Assembly: GCF_000585375.1 (NCBI RefSeq)
Contig: NZ_KK073874.1
Location: 3,224,001 to 3,288,000 of the forward strand
Direction: 5' to 3'
Origin: Cryptosporangium arvum DSM 44712
Lineage (GTDB): Bacteria > Actinomycetota > Actinomycetes > Mycobacteriales > Cryptosporangiaceae
DNA length: 64,000 nucleotides
Made by a program: the position numbers and the translations under genes. Positions 1 to 7,277 of the stretch are shown here, piece by piece. The first letter of the stretch is position 1. The number at the start of each line of letters is the position of its first letter. The notes beneath the pieces were generated by a model. It saw nothing but the letters and a program-made list of their open reading frames with translations, searched no databases and was not told the origin of the DNA.

Positions 1-64
1 GAGGTCGAGCAGAAGTTCGGGCACGGACCCGAGGCTAATTGGCCCACGAAGGCTGATTCCAAGT

Positions 65-82
65 GGCCCATCGCCATGGGCC
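65..82. promoter_or_regulatory. inverted repeat upstream of cupin gene
   Basis: GGCCCAT, a four-base spacer and ATGGGCC form a perfect 7-bp inverted repeat about 20 bases before the cupin start. A related TGGCCCA occurs about 20 bases further upstream. It could be an operator for the cupin-epimerase pair. No adjacent regulator gene is visible in the window, so this is an inference from symmetry and position only. Confidence 0.3.
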
Positions 83-103
83 GCTGGGCCGTACGGTCGA
101 GCC

Positions 104-481
104 ATGGACGACAGGTTCACGGTGCTCGCCGACGTCGAAAGGCCGGACTTCCCGGCGGACGCCGGGGTGATGACGGCGCTCGTCGAGGTCGCACCGGGCA
201 GCGGCGGGTCGCCGCCGCACCGGCACTCCGGCCCGGTCTTCGGCTACGTCCTCGAGGGCGAGGTGATCTTCGAGCTGGAAGGCGAGGCGCCGCGCGTGCT
301 GCGGGCCGGCGACACGTTCTCGGAGCCCGGCGGCGACGTCGTGCACTACCGGGCCGCGAACAACCGGCCCGACGCGTGGGCCCGGTTCCTCGCGGTGATG
401 GTGTGCGCGCCGGGCGTCGAGATGCTGACGTACCTCACCGCGGACGAGATCGCCGCCCGCCGTCACCTCCGGCATCCGTGA
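104..481 (+). CDS. cupin domain protein
   Basis: A 125-residue single-domain cupin. The central part has the beta-barrel signature: PPHRHSGPVFGYVLEGEVIFELEG (split here: the metal-site region PPHRHS near residues 39-44 and the G(x)5-7PxG-like turn after it), then a second strand set around VVHYRAANNRPDAW. Two His of the first motif and a Glu/His further on could bind a metal. Small cupins of this kind act as isomerases, dioxygenases or sensors, and no substrate can be read from sequence. Its TGA overlaps the ATG of the following epimerase gene by one base, so the two are probably co-translated. The first bases of the window (1-34) may be the tail of an upstream gene but carry no clear stop in a supported frame. 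Confidence 0.75.
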   Translation: MDDRFTVLADVERPDFPADAGVMTALVEVAPGSGGSPPHRHSGPVFGYVLEGEVIFELEGEAPRVLRAGDTFSEPGGDVVHYRAANNRPDAWARFLAVMVCAPGVEMLTYLTADEIAARRHLRHP

Positions 482-1350
482 TGCGGATCTTCCTCGCCGG
501 GGGAACCGGCGTCCTCGGGCGGCGGATCGTGCCCGCGCTGCTCGAGGGCGGCCACGACGTCACCGTGCTGGCGCGCACGCCGGGCGCGGTCGTCGGCGCG
601 CACGCGGTCCGCGGTGACGTGCTCGACGCCGAGGCCACCCGCCTGGCCGTCGCCGAGGCCGCACCCGACCTGGTGATGCACCAGCTCACCGATCTCGCCG
701 GGGGAAGCGGGGCGGCCAACGCGGCGCTCCGCGTCGCCGGCACCCGCAACCTGGTCGACGCCACGCGCGCGGCCGGTGTCGGACGGCTGATCGTGCAGAG
801 CATCGCGTGGTGCTACGAGCCCGGCGCGACCCCGGCGTCCGAGGACACCCCGCTGGACACCGGCCCGGCGCCCGACGGGATTCCAGCGGGCACCGGCCCC
901 GCCCGGCGGATCACCGTCGACGCCGTGGCCGCGATGGAGGCCACCGCGCGCGAGGTGACGCACGCCGTCGTCCTGCGCAACGGCCTGTTCTACGGGCCCG
1001 GCACCTGGTACTGGCCGGACGGCAGCCAGGCGGCCCGCGCCCGCGCCGGTGACCTGCCCGCCACCGCCGACGTCACCAGCTTCGTCCACGTCGACGACGC
1101 CGCGGCGGCCGCGGTCGCCGCCCTGGACTGGCCGCCCGGCGCGGTGAACGTGGTCGACGACGAACCGGCCGACGGGTACCGGTGGACGCCGGTGTTCTGC
1201 GCCGCCGTGGGCGCACCGCCCCCGCCGCGCGCCGACGCGCCCCGCCAGGGCTGGGCCCGCGGCGCGACGAACGCGAAGGCCCGCGCGCTCGGCTGGTCGC
1301 CCCGCCGGACGTCATGGCGCGACGGCTTCCGTCCGGCGGTCAGCGGCTGA
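481..1350 (+). CDS. NAD(P)-dependent epimerase/dehydratase family protein
   Basis: An extended short-chain dehydrogenase/reductase of 289 residues. The N-terminus MRIFLAGGTGVLGRRIVPAL contains the Rossmann glycine motif GGTGVLG. A conserved acidic residue sits in RGDVLD near residue 45. The usual catalytic YxxxK is not obvious: the region IVQSIAWCYEPG lacks a clear Tyr-x-x-x-Lys, so the protein may be a non-catalytic or atypical SDR such as those that only bind NAD(P). The C-terminal substrate-binding part (FVHVDDAAAA, then the proline-rich segment and GWSPRRTSWRDGF) fits the nucleoside-diphosphate-sugar epimerase family. The ATG at 481 overlaps the stop of the cupin gene and is chosen because the Rossmann motif starts directly after it; the frame is open much further upstream without homology. 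Confidence 0.8.
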   Translation: MRIFLAGGTGVLGRRIVPALLEGGHDVTVLARTPGAVVGAHAVRGDVLDAEATRLAVAEAAPDLVMHQLTDLAGGSGAANAALRVAGTRNLVDATRAAGVGRLIVQSIAWCYEPGATPASEDTPLDTGPAPDGIPAGTGPARRITVDAVAAMEATAREVTHAVVLRNGLFYGPGTWYWPDGSQAARARAGDLPATADVTSFVHVDDAAAAAVAALDWPPGAVNVVDDEPADGYRWTPVFCAAVGAPPPPRADAPRQGWARGATNAKARALGWSPRRTSWRDGFRPAVSG

Positions 1351-1431
1351 GCGCGGGGAGCCGCTTCCCTCCGCCGGTCGGCCGGGCCGGGCTGCTCCTG
1401 CGCGGCGCGGTCACCCGGCTCGCTGGCCCGG

Positions 1432-2012
1432 GTGGCGGCCTGGAACAGCGGCGCCTGGCCGCTCGTCTCGCTCCACCCGCAGATCGCGTCGTTCGTCCTC
1501 ACCGGCGCCGGTGAGCTCGCCCATCCGGCCGCGCGGCTCATGCGCCCGGCCGAGCGGTGGTGGGTGGTCACCGCGTCCGTCACGCTTCTCGCCGGTGAGT
1601 TCGCGCCGAGCCGGTGTCGCGTCCGGAGTGGAACGGGTCCGCCGCCGACGTGGCCTGGTCGGGCTACTTCGCCGACCGCGCACTCCACGGGCGGGTGCTT
1701 GCCGTCGTCACCGGTCTGCCGGTGGTGCTGGCTGCCCGGTACGTCGTGCCGCTGGTCCGCCGGGCCCGGCGGTTGCCCGCGCCGGACCGCCCGGGGGTCT
1801 GGCCGGTGCTGCCGGCCACCGGTCTCGCGGCCGGGAGCGCGGTACTCGCGCTCCTCGACGCCGACGTGTGGACCAGTTGGAGGGGTGGCCGGCATCGACG
1901 CCCGCGTCCGGGCTCTGCGGGGACACCTGAGCATCGACGGCGGGGCCGGAACCCGGCTGAGCGTCCGCCTTCCCTGCCGCTGGACCCCCCCCGGGACGCG
2001 GCCGCGTGGTAG
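1432..2012 (+). pseudogene. decayed sensor histidine kinase (remnant)
   Basis: Pieces of a membrane sensor kinase lie here in different frames. One frame from 1432 gives a hydrophobic stretch (PQIASFVLTGAGELAH). A second frame around 1640-1890 gives GYFADRALHGRVLAVVTGLP and a following membrane segment. The first frame then resumes with GIDARVRALRGHLSIDGG and TRLSVRLPC, which is the typical C-terminal end of a LuxR-type two-component histidine kinase ATPase domain (normally 'GGLxGLxDRVxAxGGxLxVxSxPGxGTxLxxxxP'). The dimerisation helix, phosphoacceptor His and most of the ATPase core are missing, so the gene has both frameshifts and an internal deletion. I read it as a relic. No intact response regulator is adjacent. 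Confidence 0.5.
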
Positions 2013-2021
2013 AGGTGGTGG

Positions 2022-2429
2022 ATGTTCGAGTGGTCCACCAAAGTGCGTTACATGGAGTGCGACGCGCAGGGCGTCGTGTTCAACGGCTGGTATCTGACGT
2101 ACTTCGACGAGGCGTTCGCGGCCTTCCTGACCCACCGCGGCCTGTCCTACGCCGAGTTGACCGGCTCCGGCTACGACGCCGCCGTCGTGCGGACCGAACT
2201 GGACTGGAAGACCGGCCTGGGGTACGGCGACGAGCCGGCCGTCGCCGTGTCGACCGCGACGATCGGGCGCACCAGCTTCGCACTCGACTTCGAGGTGCGC
2301 CGCGACGGCGAGGTGACGTGCTCGGCCCGCACCGTCTACGTCGTGATCGCCACCGACGGCTCCGGCAAGCGCGAGATCCCGCCGCGGCTGGCCGAGGCAC
2401 TGGGAGACCCGGCGCCGCTGCGCGGATGA
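2022..2429 (+). CDS. acyl-CoA thioesterase, YbgC/4-hydroxybenzoyl-CoA thioesterase type
   Basis: A hotdog-fold protein of 135 residues, the usual length for the family. The N-terminal segment VRYMECDAQGVVFNGWYL matches the 4HBT/YbgC signature, in which the Asp of ECDAQGVV (about residue 13) is the catalytic acid, followed by NxxYxxYFxEA. It probably hydrolyses short or aromatic acyl-CoA thioesters in the cytoplasm as a multimer. It stands between the kinase relic and a convergent small gene whose stop is only two bases away. Confidence 0.85.
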   Translation: MFEWSTKVRYMECDAQGVVFNGWYLTYFDEAFAAFLTHRGLSYAELTGSGYDAAVVRTELDWKTGLGYGDEPAVAVSTATIGRTSFALDFEVRRDGEVTCSARTVYVVIATDGSGKREIPPRLAEALGDPAPLRG

Positions 2430-2430
2430 C

Positions 2431-2661
2431 TCAGGACGCCTCGTGCCAGTCGAGCGCGATCCGGCCGTCGGGAGTGCGGTAGATCCGGCCGGCGCCGTCG
2501 GGGACCCGCACGTCGGGGGTCGCGCGGAGCCGGAAACCGGCGCCCGAGGGCACCAGGACCGCCACGACCTGCGTCGGCGGTTCGGGCTGGTCGTCGGCGG
2601 TGGCCCTGGTCAACCCCAGCGCGGTGGCCAGCCGCCGCAGGGTCAGCCTGGTGCGGGTCAT
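2431..2661 (-). CDS. hypothetical protein, 76 aa
   Basis: A small basic-then-acidic protein starting MTRTRLTLRRLATALGLTRA. I prefer the internal ATG at 2661, preceded by a GGGAG Shine-Dalgarno-like sequence, over the longer start at 2694. The C-terminal half (GFRLRATPDVRVPDGAGRIY, then TPDGRIALDWHEAS) looks like a short beta-rich domain. No family is recognised. It converges with the thioesterase gene with a one-base gap. Confidence 0.55.
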   Translation of the reverse strand: MTRTRLTLRRLATALGLTRATADDQPEPPTQVVAVLVPSGAGFRLRATPDVRVPDGAGRIYRTPDGRIALDWHEAS

Positions 2662-2742
2662 GGTTCTGCTCCCGGGACGTGACTCTGGTGCCAATCGCGC
2701 CAGAACATGACAGCCGCCTCTACACGTCTTCTACACACGGCC

Positions 2743-2757
2743 GTTCTACGGTAGAAC
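2743..2757. promoter_or_regulatory. 15-bp palindrome at start of acetoacetate-decarboxylase-like gene
   Basis: GTTCTAC-G-GTAGAAC is a perfect 7+7 palindrome ending eight bases before the ATG at 2765, and a further TTCTA follows. Its position over the start means a bound repressor would block initiation. It resembles TetR-family operators, and the nearest TetR gene is at 3564-4148, but that gene has a different palindrome in its own promoter. Confidence 0.45.
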
Positions 2758-2764
2758 GTGTTCT

Positions 2765-3457
2765 ATGACGAGCTATGACATCGCCGGTCAGACCGTCACG
2801 ATGCCCGTTCAGGTCCGCGACGCTTCGGCCGCGACGATCCTGTACGAGGTGGACGCCGCCGCGGCCCGGGCCTTACTCCCGGGTGACGCGTTCCGGGTCG
2901 TCGAGAACGAACCGGGCCGGGCGCACTTCGCGCTCGTCCTGGTGGATTACCGGGACAACGACCTCGGCGCGTACCACGAGGTCGGGTTCACGTTCTTCGT
3001 CCGCCCGGCGTCGGGCGGCGAGGACGGCACGTTCATCACCCGCCTGCCGGTGAACCAGGAGTTCACCTGCGAGGCCGGGCGCACGATCTGGGGCTTCCCG
3101 AAGACCGTCGAGCGCATCGACGTCGAGAACACGCCGACGTCGAGCACCTGGGCGCTCTTCGTCGACGGGCAGCACGCGTTCACGGTGCGCACGCCCCGCG
3201 GCGGCACCGACGAGTCCCCCGCCGTGCCGATGACGGCCTACTCGCTGATCGGCGGCGAACCCCACCGCACCACGTTCACCCAGGGCGGGCGCGAGTCGCA
3301 GGTGGTGTTCGGCGGCGAGGGCGTCGAGCTGACGCTGGGCGACGGGCCGCTCGCGAAAGAGCTCGCCGGCCTGGGCCTTCCGGGGGCACCGGTCGTGCTC
3401 ACCACCTGGACCGAGCGGATGCGGGCGACGTTCGAGGTCGCGCAGCCGCTGACGTAG
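2765..3457 (+). CDS. acetoacetate decarboxylase family protein
   Basis: A 230-residue protein of the ADC-like superfamily. Characteristic segments are LLPGDAFRVVENEPGRAHF near residue 40, DNDLGAYHEVGFTFFVRP near 60-80, and FTCEAGRTIWGFPKTVERI near 100-120, where the GxPK motif holds the lysine used for Schiff-base chemistry in true acetoacetate decarboxylases. True activity is possible, but most actinobacterial members have unknown substrates. No Shine-Dalgarno is evident and the operator-like palindrome directly abuts the ATG, so the transcript may have a very short leader. It is a single gene followed by a small tandem duplication and the convergent TetR gene. Confidence 0.8.
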   Translation: MTSYDIAGQTVTMPVQVRDASAATILYEVDAAAARALLPGDAFRVVENEPGRAHFALVLVDYRDNDLGAYHEVGFTFFVRPASGGEDGTFITRLPVNQEFTCEAGRTIWGFPKTVERIDVENTPTSSTWALFVDGQHAFTVRTPRGGTDESPAVPMTAYSLIGGEPHRTTFTQGGRESQVVFGGEGVELTLGDGPLAKELAGLGLPGAPVVLTTWTERMRATFEVAQPLT

Positions 3458-3520
3458 CGTGCCGGAACGGACGATGGCGTCCGATGCCGCAGCCGTCGCC
3501 GTCGCGGGCGCTGCGGCGTC

Positions 3521-3568
3521 GGACCGGCCGGACGCCTACGCGCCGCCCGGACCGGCCGGACGCCTACG
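3521..3568. repeat. 20-bp direct repeat
   Basis: The sequence GGACCGGCCGGACGCCTACG occurs at 3521-3540 and again at 3549-3568, eight bases apart, with a partial third copy beyond. The second copy overlaps the 3' end of the TetR gene, so the C-terminus of that regulator may have been altered by slippage. Confidence 0.5.
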
Positions 3569-4148
3569 GCGCCGCCCCGGACCGGCTCACCGAGGCCGCG
3601 GCCAGCCGCGCGTAACGCTCGGCGAGCTCGTCGCCGGGGGCCGGGCCGCGCAGCAGCACCAGTTCGTAGAACACCGGAGCGCACGACGCGAGGAGCACCG
3701 GGCGGGCCGGTACGCCGGGCGCGACCCGTTCGACCACGATCGCGGCGATGGCGTACCGGTCCTCCCAGAACGAGCGCAGCGCCGCCGCGGCGGCGGGGGA
3801 GCGGAACGACGCCGCGATCAGCGCCGCCGTGATCGACGGCTCCTCGGTCAGTGCGGCGACGATCTGCCGGTTGATCTCGGTGAGGTCGCCGGCCAGCGAT
3901 CCGGTGTCCGGTGGCTCCCACGGCACCTCGCGCGCGGCGTCGAGCGCGTCGGCGAGCAGCCCGCCGGTGTCGCGCCACCGGCGGTACACGGTCGTGCGGT
4001 GCACCCCGGAGCGTGCCGCGACCGCGTCGATCGTCAGCCCGTCGTAGCCGGCCTCCAGCAGGAGGTCGGCGACCGCGTCCAGCACCGCCCGGCGGTTCCG
4101 GGCGGTGCGGCCACCGGGTCGGCCGACCGGTTGCGCAGGAGCACTCAC
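3564..4148 (-). CDS. TetR/AcrR family transcriptional regulator
   Basis: A 194-residue regulator. The N-terminal helix-turn-helix is clear: RRAVLDAVADLLLEAGYDGL, then TIDAVAARSGVHRTTVYRRW (about residues 20-60). The C-terminal ligand-binding domain is all-helical and unspecific. It is divergent from the virginiamycin-B-lyase-like gene, with only 42 bases between the starts and a long palindrome in that gap, so it very probably represses that gene and itself. The start is GTG at 4148. Confidence 0.9.
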   Translation of the reverse strand: MSAPAQPVGRPGGRTARNRRAVLDAVADLLLEAGYDGLTIDAVAARSGVHRTTVYRRWRDTGGLLADALDAAREVPWEPPDTGSLAGDLTEINRQIVAALTEEPSITAALIAASFRSPAAAAALRSFWEDRYAIAAIVVERVAPGVPARPVLLASCAPVFYELVLLRGPAPGDELAERYARLAAASVSRSGAAP

Positions 4149-4152
4149 CTCG

Positions 4153-4176
4153 TTAATGCTACATGCGTCGCATTAA
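4153..4176. promoter_or_regulatory. TetR operator candidate in divergent promoter
   Basis: TTAATGC at 4153-4159 and GCATTAA at 4170-4176 form a perfect 7-bp inverted repeat with a ten-base spacer. It lies between the divergent TetR (start 4148) and lyase (start 4191) genes and must overlap both promoters. This is the usual geometry of a TetR autoregulatory operator. Confidence 0.65.
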
Positions 4177-4190
4177 GAGGGGAGCCTGTG

Positions 4191-5009
4191 ATGTCCGAAG
4201 TGGTGCTGACCGGTGCACCGTACGCGGTGACCGGCGACGCGGACGGCACCGTCTGGGCGACGGTCCTGAGCCCGCCCGGCCTCGCCAGGGTCCGGGACGG
4301 CGAGGTGTCGTACGAGACGCTGCCGGACCGCCCGATGCTGCTGACCCTCGCCCCCGACGGTGCGCTCTGGTACACCGCCGGCGACGCCCTGGGCCGGCGC
4401 GACGTGTCCGGCGAGCACACCGTGACCGCGCTGCCCGAAGGCTCGGCGCCGTACGGCATCGCCGCCGCGCCGGACGGCACGATCTGGTTCACCGCGCCCG
4501 GCCGCAACCAGCTCGGGCGGCTCGGCGACGAGCTGGTCCTCGTCGACCTCCCGGTCCCCGACGCCCGCGCGGCGATGCTCACCGTCGGGCCGGACGGCGC
4601 GGTGTGGGCCGCGCTCAACGGCGCGGGCGCGCTCGTCCGGGTGCACGACGGGTCCGTGGACGTCGTCGCGCTCCCGGACGGCTCCGCGCCGGTCGGCGTC
4701 GCCGCGGCCGCGGAAGGAGTGTGGTTCGCCGACATCGCCGGCGGTCGTGTCGGCCGGGTGGACCCGTCCGGCCGCCTGCACCACACCGGGTTCGACGCCA
4801 CGAGCCGGCCGCACGCCGTCGCCGCGGACGGGGCCGGCGGGTGCTGGGTCACGCTCTGGGGGTCGGGCGAGCTGGCCCGGATCGCGGCCGACGGCACGGT
4901 GACGATCCGGGCACTGCCGGGGCACGAGCCCCACGGTCTATGGGTGTCACCCACCGCGGTGTGGGTGGCGATGGAGAGCGGAGCGCTGGTGGCGGTGCCT
5001 CGGTCGTAG
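4191..5009 (+). CDS. vgb: virginiamycin B lyase (streptogramin lyase) homologue
   Basis: A 272-residue seven-bladed beta-propeller. Repeats of the form 'PDGxxWxTxxGxxxxGRx' recur about every 40 residues (for example PDGALWYT, PDGTIWFTAPGRNQLGRLG, PDGAVWAALNG). Against the S. aureus Vgb enzyme as I remember its published structure (Tyr18, His228, Glu268, His270 and Glu284 at the active site), this protein has Tyr11, His208, Glu246, His248 and Glu262 in corresponding blades (SRPHAVAA, HEPHGLW, AMESGA). The key residues therefore appear kept, and a real C-O lyase that linearises type B streptogramins or a related depsipeptide is plausible. It is divergent from a TetR gene with a palindrome between them, which fits drug-inducible expression. 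A different cyclic peptide or lactone as native substrate cannot be excluded. Confidence 0.75.
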   Translation: MSEVVLTGAPYAVTGDADGTVWATVLSPPGLARVRDGEVSYETLPDRPMLLTLAPDGALWYTAGDALGRRDVSGEHTVTALPEGSAPYGIAAAPDGTIWFTAPGRNQLGRLGDELVLVDLPVPDARAAMLTVGPDGAVWAALNGAGALVRVHDGSVDVVALPDGSAPVGVAAAAEGVWFADIAGGRVGRVDPSGRLHHTGFDATSRPHAVAADGAGGCWVTLWGSGELARIAADGTVTIRALPGHEPHGLWVSPTAVWVAMESGALVAVPRS

Positions 5010-5047
5010 GCCCGGGGCCGCGCGCGGCGCGGTGCGGCCCCGGATCG

Positions 5048-5713
5048 TCAGGCTGCGGCGCGGCCGGGATCCAGGACGGCGCGCAGCGCGGTGCGCACGG
5101 CGGTGGCCGGTGGGAGCCGCCACCCGATCGTCTCGGGGGCCCGCTCCCAGCGCAGCCTGCCCCCGCTGACGATCGACGGCGGCAACGTCACCCACCCGCC
5201 GTCGCCGTGCAGCGTGGCCCCACCCATCGCGGTGGCCAGCCACAACTCGTCGTCGACCGGGATCGGCGCGCTGAACAGCTGCCGTTCCCCGGTCGGCAAC
5301 GCCAGCACGGGCGCCAATGGGCACCCGTCGTCGGCCAGCCGGGCCTCGATCGCGGCGACGAACCGCGCCGGCCCCTCCACCACGGTGGCCCCGGGTCCGC
5401 CGGTCGGCATGATCAGGTTGAACCCCCGGTCGTTCCACCACTGACCGACCTCGTCGGCCGCGATGGAGCGCAGCGGGACCCGCTGGCCGCACCGGCCGGG
5501 AACCCCGCGGTCCACCGGGTGCGGGCTGCCGTTGTCGCACCCCGGCCGCCCGCAGCGATAGGTGCAGGTCTGCGGCGACCAGTACGCCCCCGGCAGCACC
5601 GGCCACCCGGCGACGAGATACTCGTGCGCCGCCCGGGCGAGCGACGCCAAGGTCCGCCTCTGGTTCGCTCCTCGAGGCCGACGTTCACTCGGTACCCCGC
5701 TGGCGACGCCCAC
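5048..5713 (-). CDS. bifunctional DNA primase/polymerase-like protein
   Basis: A protein of about 221 residues related to the N-terminal prim-pol domain (Pfam Prim-Pol) that actinobacteria carry as short stand-alone proteins. Visible marks are LASLARAAHEYLVAGWPVLP at the N-terminus; a Cys-rich insert CTYRCGRPGCDNGSPHPVD that may bind zinc; and WWNDRGFNLIMPTGGPG, which corresponds to the 'WW...P.AN..LPTG' segment of the family. The catalytic DxD of replicative prim-pols is not evident (GATVVEGP at that place), so polymerase activity is doubtful. I chose GTG 5713, preceded by GGAGG; an ATG at 5734 has no ribosome site. Confidence 0.65.
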   Translation of the reverse strand: MGVASGVPSERRPRGANQRRTLASLARAAHEYLVAGWPVLPGAYWSPQTCTYRCGRPGCDNGSPHPVDRGVPGRCGQRVPLRSIAADEVGQWWNDRGFNLIMPTGGPGATVVEGPARFVAAIEARLADDGCPLAPVLALPTGERQLFSAPIPVDDELWLATAMGGATLHGDGGWVTLPPSIVSGGRLRWERAPETIGWRLPPATAVRTALRAVLDPGRAAA

Positions 5714-5822
5714 GATGCCTCCGCAACGCAACATTGAACAGTTGGTTGCCGGCCCAGCACCAATAGTGACAGCACTTCACGCTCGGGAGTGGTGATTCGC
5801 CCAGATCGGACCTTGCCGGGAT

Positions 5823-6440
5823 TTACGCGGGCTTCCGGGCGGCGAAACGCTCGACGACGCCGGCCGCGAACCGCTCGTGCCGCTCGATCGGGAGGCCGAG
5901 CGCTTCGACGTGCCGGATCGGGCGCCGCCGCCAGTGTTCCCCGGCGCTGGGCACCGTGACGACTTCGAGCGTGCGCTGCAGGAGGCGGCCGAGCCACGGC
6001 CGGGCTTCGACGTGATCGGCGAGCAACAGCAGCCCACCCGGACGCAGCACGCGGACCATCTCGTCGACGGCTCGCCGCTCGTCGGGGATCGCGCAGAGCG
6101 AGAACGTGCAGACGACCGTGTCGAACTCGTCGTCGGCGAAGCGCAGTGCCTGGGCGTCGCCGATCGTGAGATCGATCCTCCGGCCGAGGCTCACCGCCCG
6201 CCGCCGGGCCTGTTCGAGCATCTGCGGGCTCCACTCGACGCCGGTCAGCCGGGCGCCGGTGGGGTAGTGCGGCAGGTTCAGGCCGGTGCCGATCGCGACT
6301 TCGAGCGTGGCGCCGGACGCCTGCGAGCAGATCCACGGCCGGGTGTCGGCGAAGAACCGCCGGTCCCAGAAGCCCATCTGCCGGTCGTAGGAGCCGGCCT
6401 GCTTGTCCCAGAACTGCCGCCAGCGTTCGTCACGGTTCAC
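5823..6440 (-). CDS. class I SAM-dependent methyltransferase
   Basis: A 205-residue methyltransferase of the Methyltransf_11/UbiE type. Motif I is LEVAIGTGLNLPHYP (SAM-binding glycine loop); motif II is the acidic end TGVEWSPQMLEQA; then GDAQALRFADDEFDTVVCTF and VLRPGGLLLLADH complete the fold. The N-terminus NRDERWRQFWDKQAGSYDRQ is typical for small-molecule or phospholipid methyltransferases. GTG 6440 is preferred because the conserved sequence starts there and a G-rich ribosome site precedes it. A longer open frame to 6683 would overlap the divergent gene's promoter. It is divergent from the DedA-like gene, with a palindrome between. Confidence 0.8.
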   Translation of the reverse strand: MNRDERWRQFWDKQAGSYDRQMGFWDRRFFADTRPWICSQASGATLEVAIGTGLNLPHYPTGARLTGVEWSPQMLEQARRRAVSLGRRIDLTIGDAQALRFADDEFDTVVCTFSLCAIPDERRAVDEMVRVLRPGGLLLLADHVEARPWLGRLLQRTLEVVTVPSAGEHWRRRPIRHVEALGLPIERHERFAAGVVERFAARKPA

Positions 6441-6519
6441 AGACGCACCCCCACGCCTCGGATCATCGCCTCTCTCGGGGTCGGACTCGGGGCGAACCCC
6501 AATTGTTCGTCGACTTGGC

Positions 6520-6543
6520 ACCTGCAAATATTTGTTTGCAGGT
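6520..6543. promoter_or_regulatory. 24-bp inverted repeat between methyltransferase and DedA-like genes
   Basis: ACCTGCAAA (6520-6528) and TTTGCAGGT (6535-6543) are perfect 9-bp inverted repeats around an AT-rich six-base spacer. It lies in the 130-base divergent promoter and looks like a dimeric repressor site that could control both genes. The AT-rich centre is striking in this GC-rich context. Confidence 0.5.
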
Positions 6544-6570
6544 TGTCGCGAACACGGGGAGTGCGGACGG

Positions 6571-7188
6571 ATGCCGGAATACGTCGTCGATGTGGTCGGG
6601 TCGCCGTGGGTGTACGTGATCCTGGCGTCGGTGGTGCTCGCCGACGGGGTGTTCACCGCGCTGCCGTCGGACTCGCTGCTCATCTGTCTGAGCGCGCTGT
6701 CGGTCTCCGGCGAGCCGAGCCTGATCCTGCTGGCCGTCAGCGCCGCCGCCGGTGCGGTCGCCGGCGACTTCGTCGCCTACACGCTCGGTCGCCGCGCGGT
6801 CGGGCGCTTCGGCGTCCCGCGGCGGGGCGCGGCCGCGGTCGCGTTCGACGGCGCGCGGCGAGCGCTCGGCCGGCGCGGTGGCGTCGCCATCGTGGTGGGG
6901 CATTTCCTCCCCGGCGGACGCACGGCGACGACGCTGGCGGCCGGCTGGCTGGCGTTCCCGCGGCACCGGTTCGGCGCGGCCAGTGCGCTGGCCGGGACGC
7001 TGTGGGCGATCTACCTGTGCGGGCTCGGGCGCATCGGCGGCCTGGCGTTCGCGGACCGCCCGTTCCTCGGCGCGGTCCCGGGCATCGTCTTCGGTGTCCT
7101 GGTCACCGTGTTCCTCCAGGTGCGCGCCCGTCGCGCCGTGGTTCACGGTGTCGGTCCCGGCCCTTGTCGTCAGCCTGCCGACCGCTGA
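6571..7188 (+). CDS. DedA/SNARE-associated (VTT) family membrane protein
   Basis: A 205-residue membrane protein. It starts with a hydrophobic helix (WVYVILASVVLADGVFTALP, in which the acidic and proline residues match the DedA re-entrant helix) and continues with LLAVSAAAGAVAGDFVAYTLGR, GHFLPGGRTATTLAAGW (the conserved R...G motif of VTT proteins), and further segments near 150-190. DedA proteins are thought to flip or carry phospholipid or undecaprenyl phosphate across the inner membrane. The ATG at 6571 follows GGGGAG. The family assignment is good; the substrate is unknown. Confidence 0.75.
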   Translation: MPEYVVDVVGSPWVYVILASVVLADGVFTALPSDSLLICLSALSVSGEPSLILLAVSAAAGAVAGDFVAYTLGRRAVGRFGVPRRGAAAVAFDGARRALGRRGGVAIVVGHFLPGGRTATTLAAGWLAFPRHRFGAASALAGTLWAIYLCGLGRIGGLAFADRPFLGAVPGIVFGVLVTVFLQVRARRAVVHGVGPGPCRQPADR

Positions 7189-7242
7189 CCGTCCGGCCTC
7201 GTACCGCTTCCACCGCGACGGCGCGGGATGGATCACCGTCTC

Positions 7243-7258
7243 TTGAGCGATCGCTCAA
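7243..7258. promoter_or_regulatory. 16-bp perfect palindrome upstream of DUF2071-like gene
   Basis: TTGAGCGATCGCTCAA is fully self-complementary and lies 20 bases before the ATG pair at 7278/7281. The sequence and spacing suit a TetR-type operator over the promoter. No regulator gene is adjacent, so the repressor must be encoded elsewhere. Confidence 0.5.
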
Positions 7259-7277
7259 AAAGGCGCAGACTGAAGCC

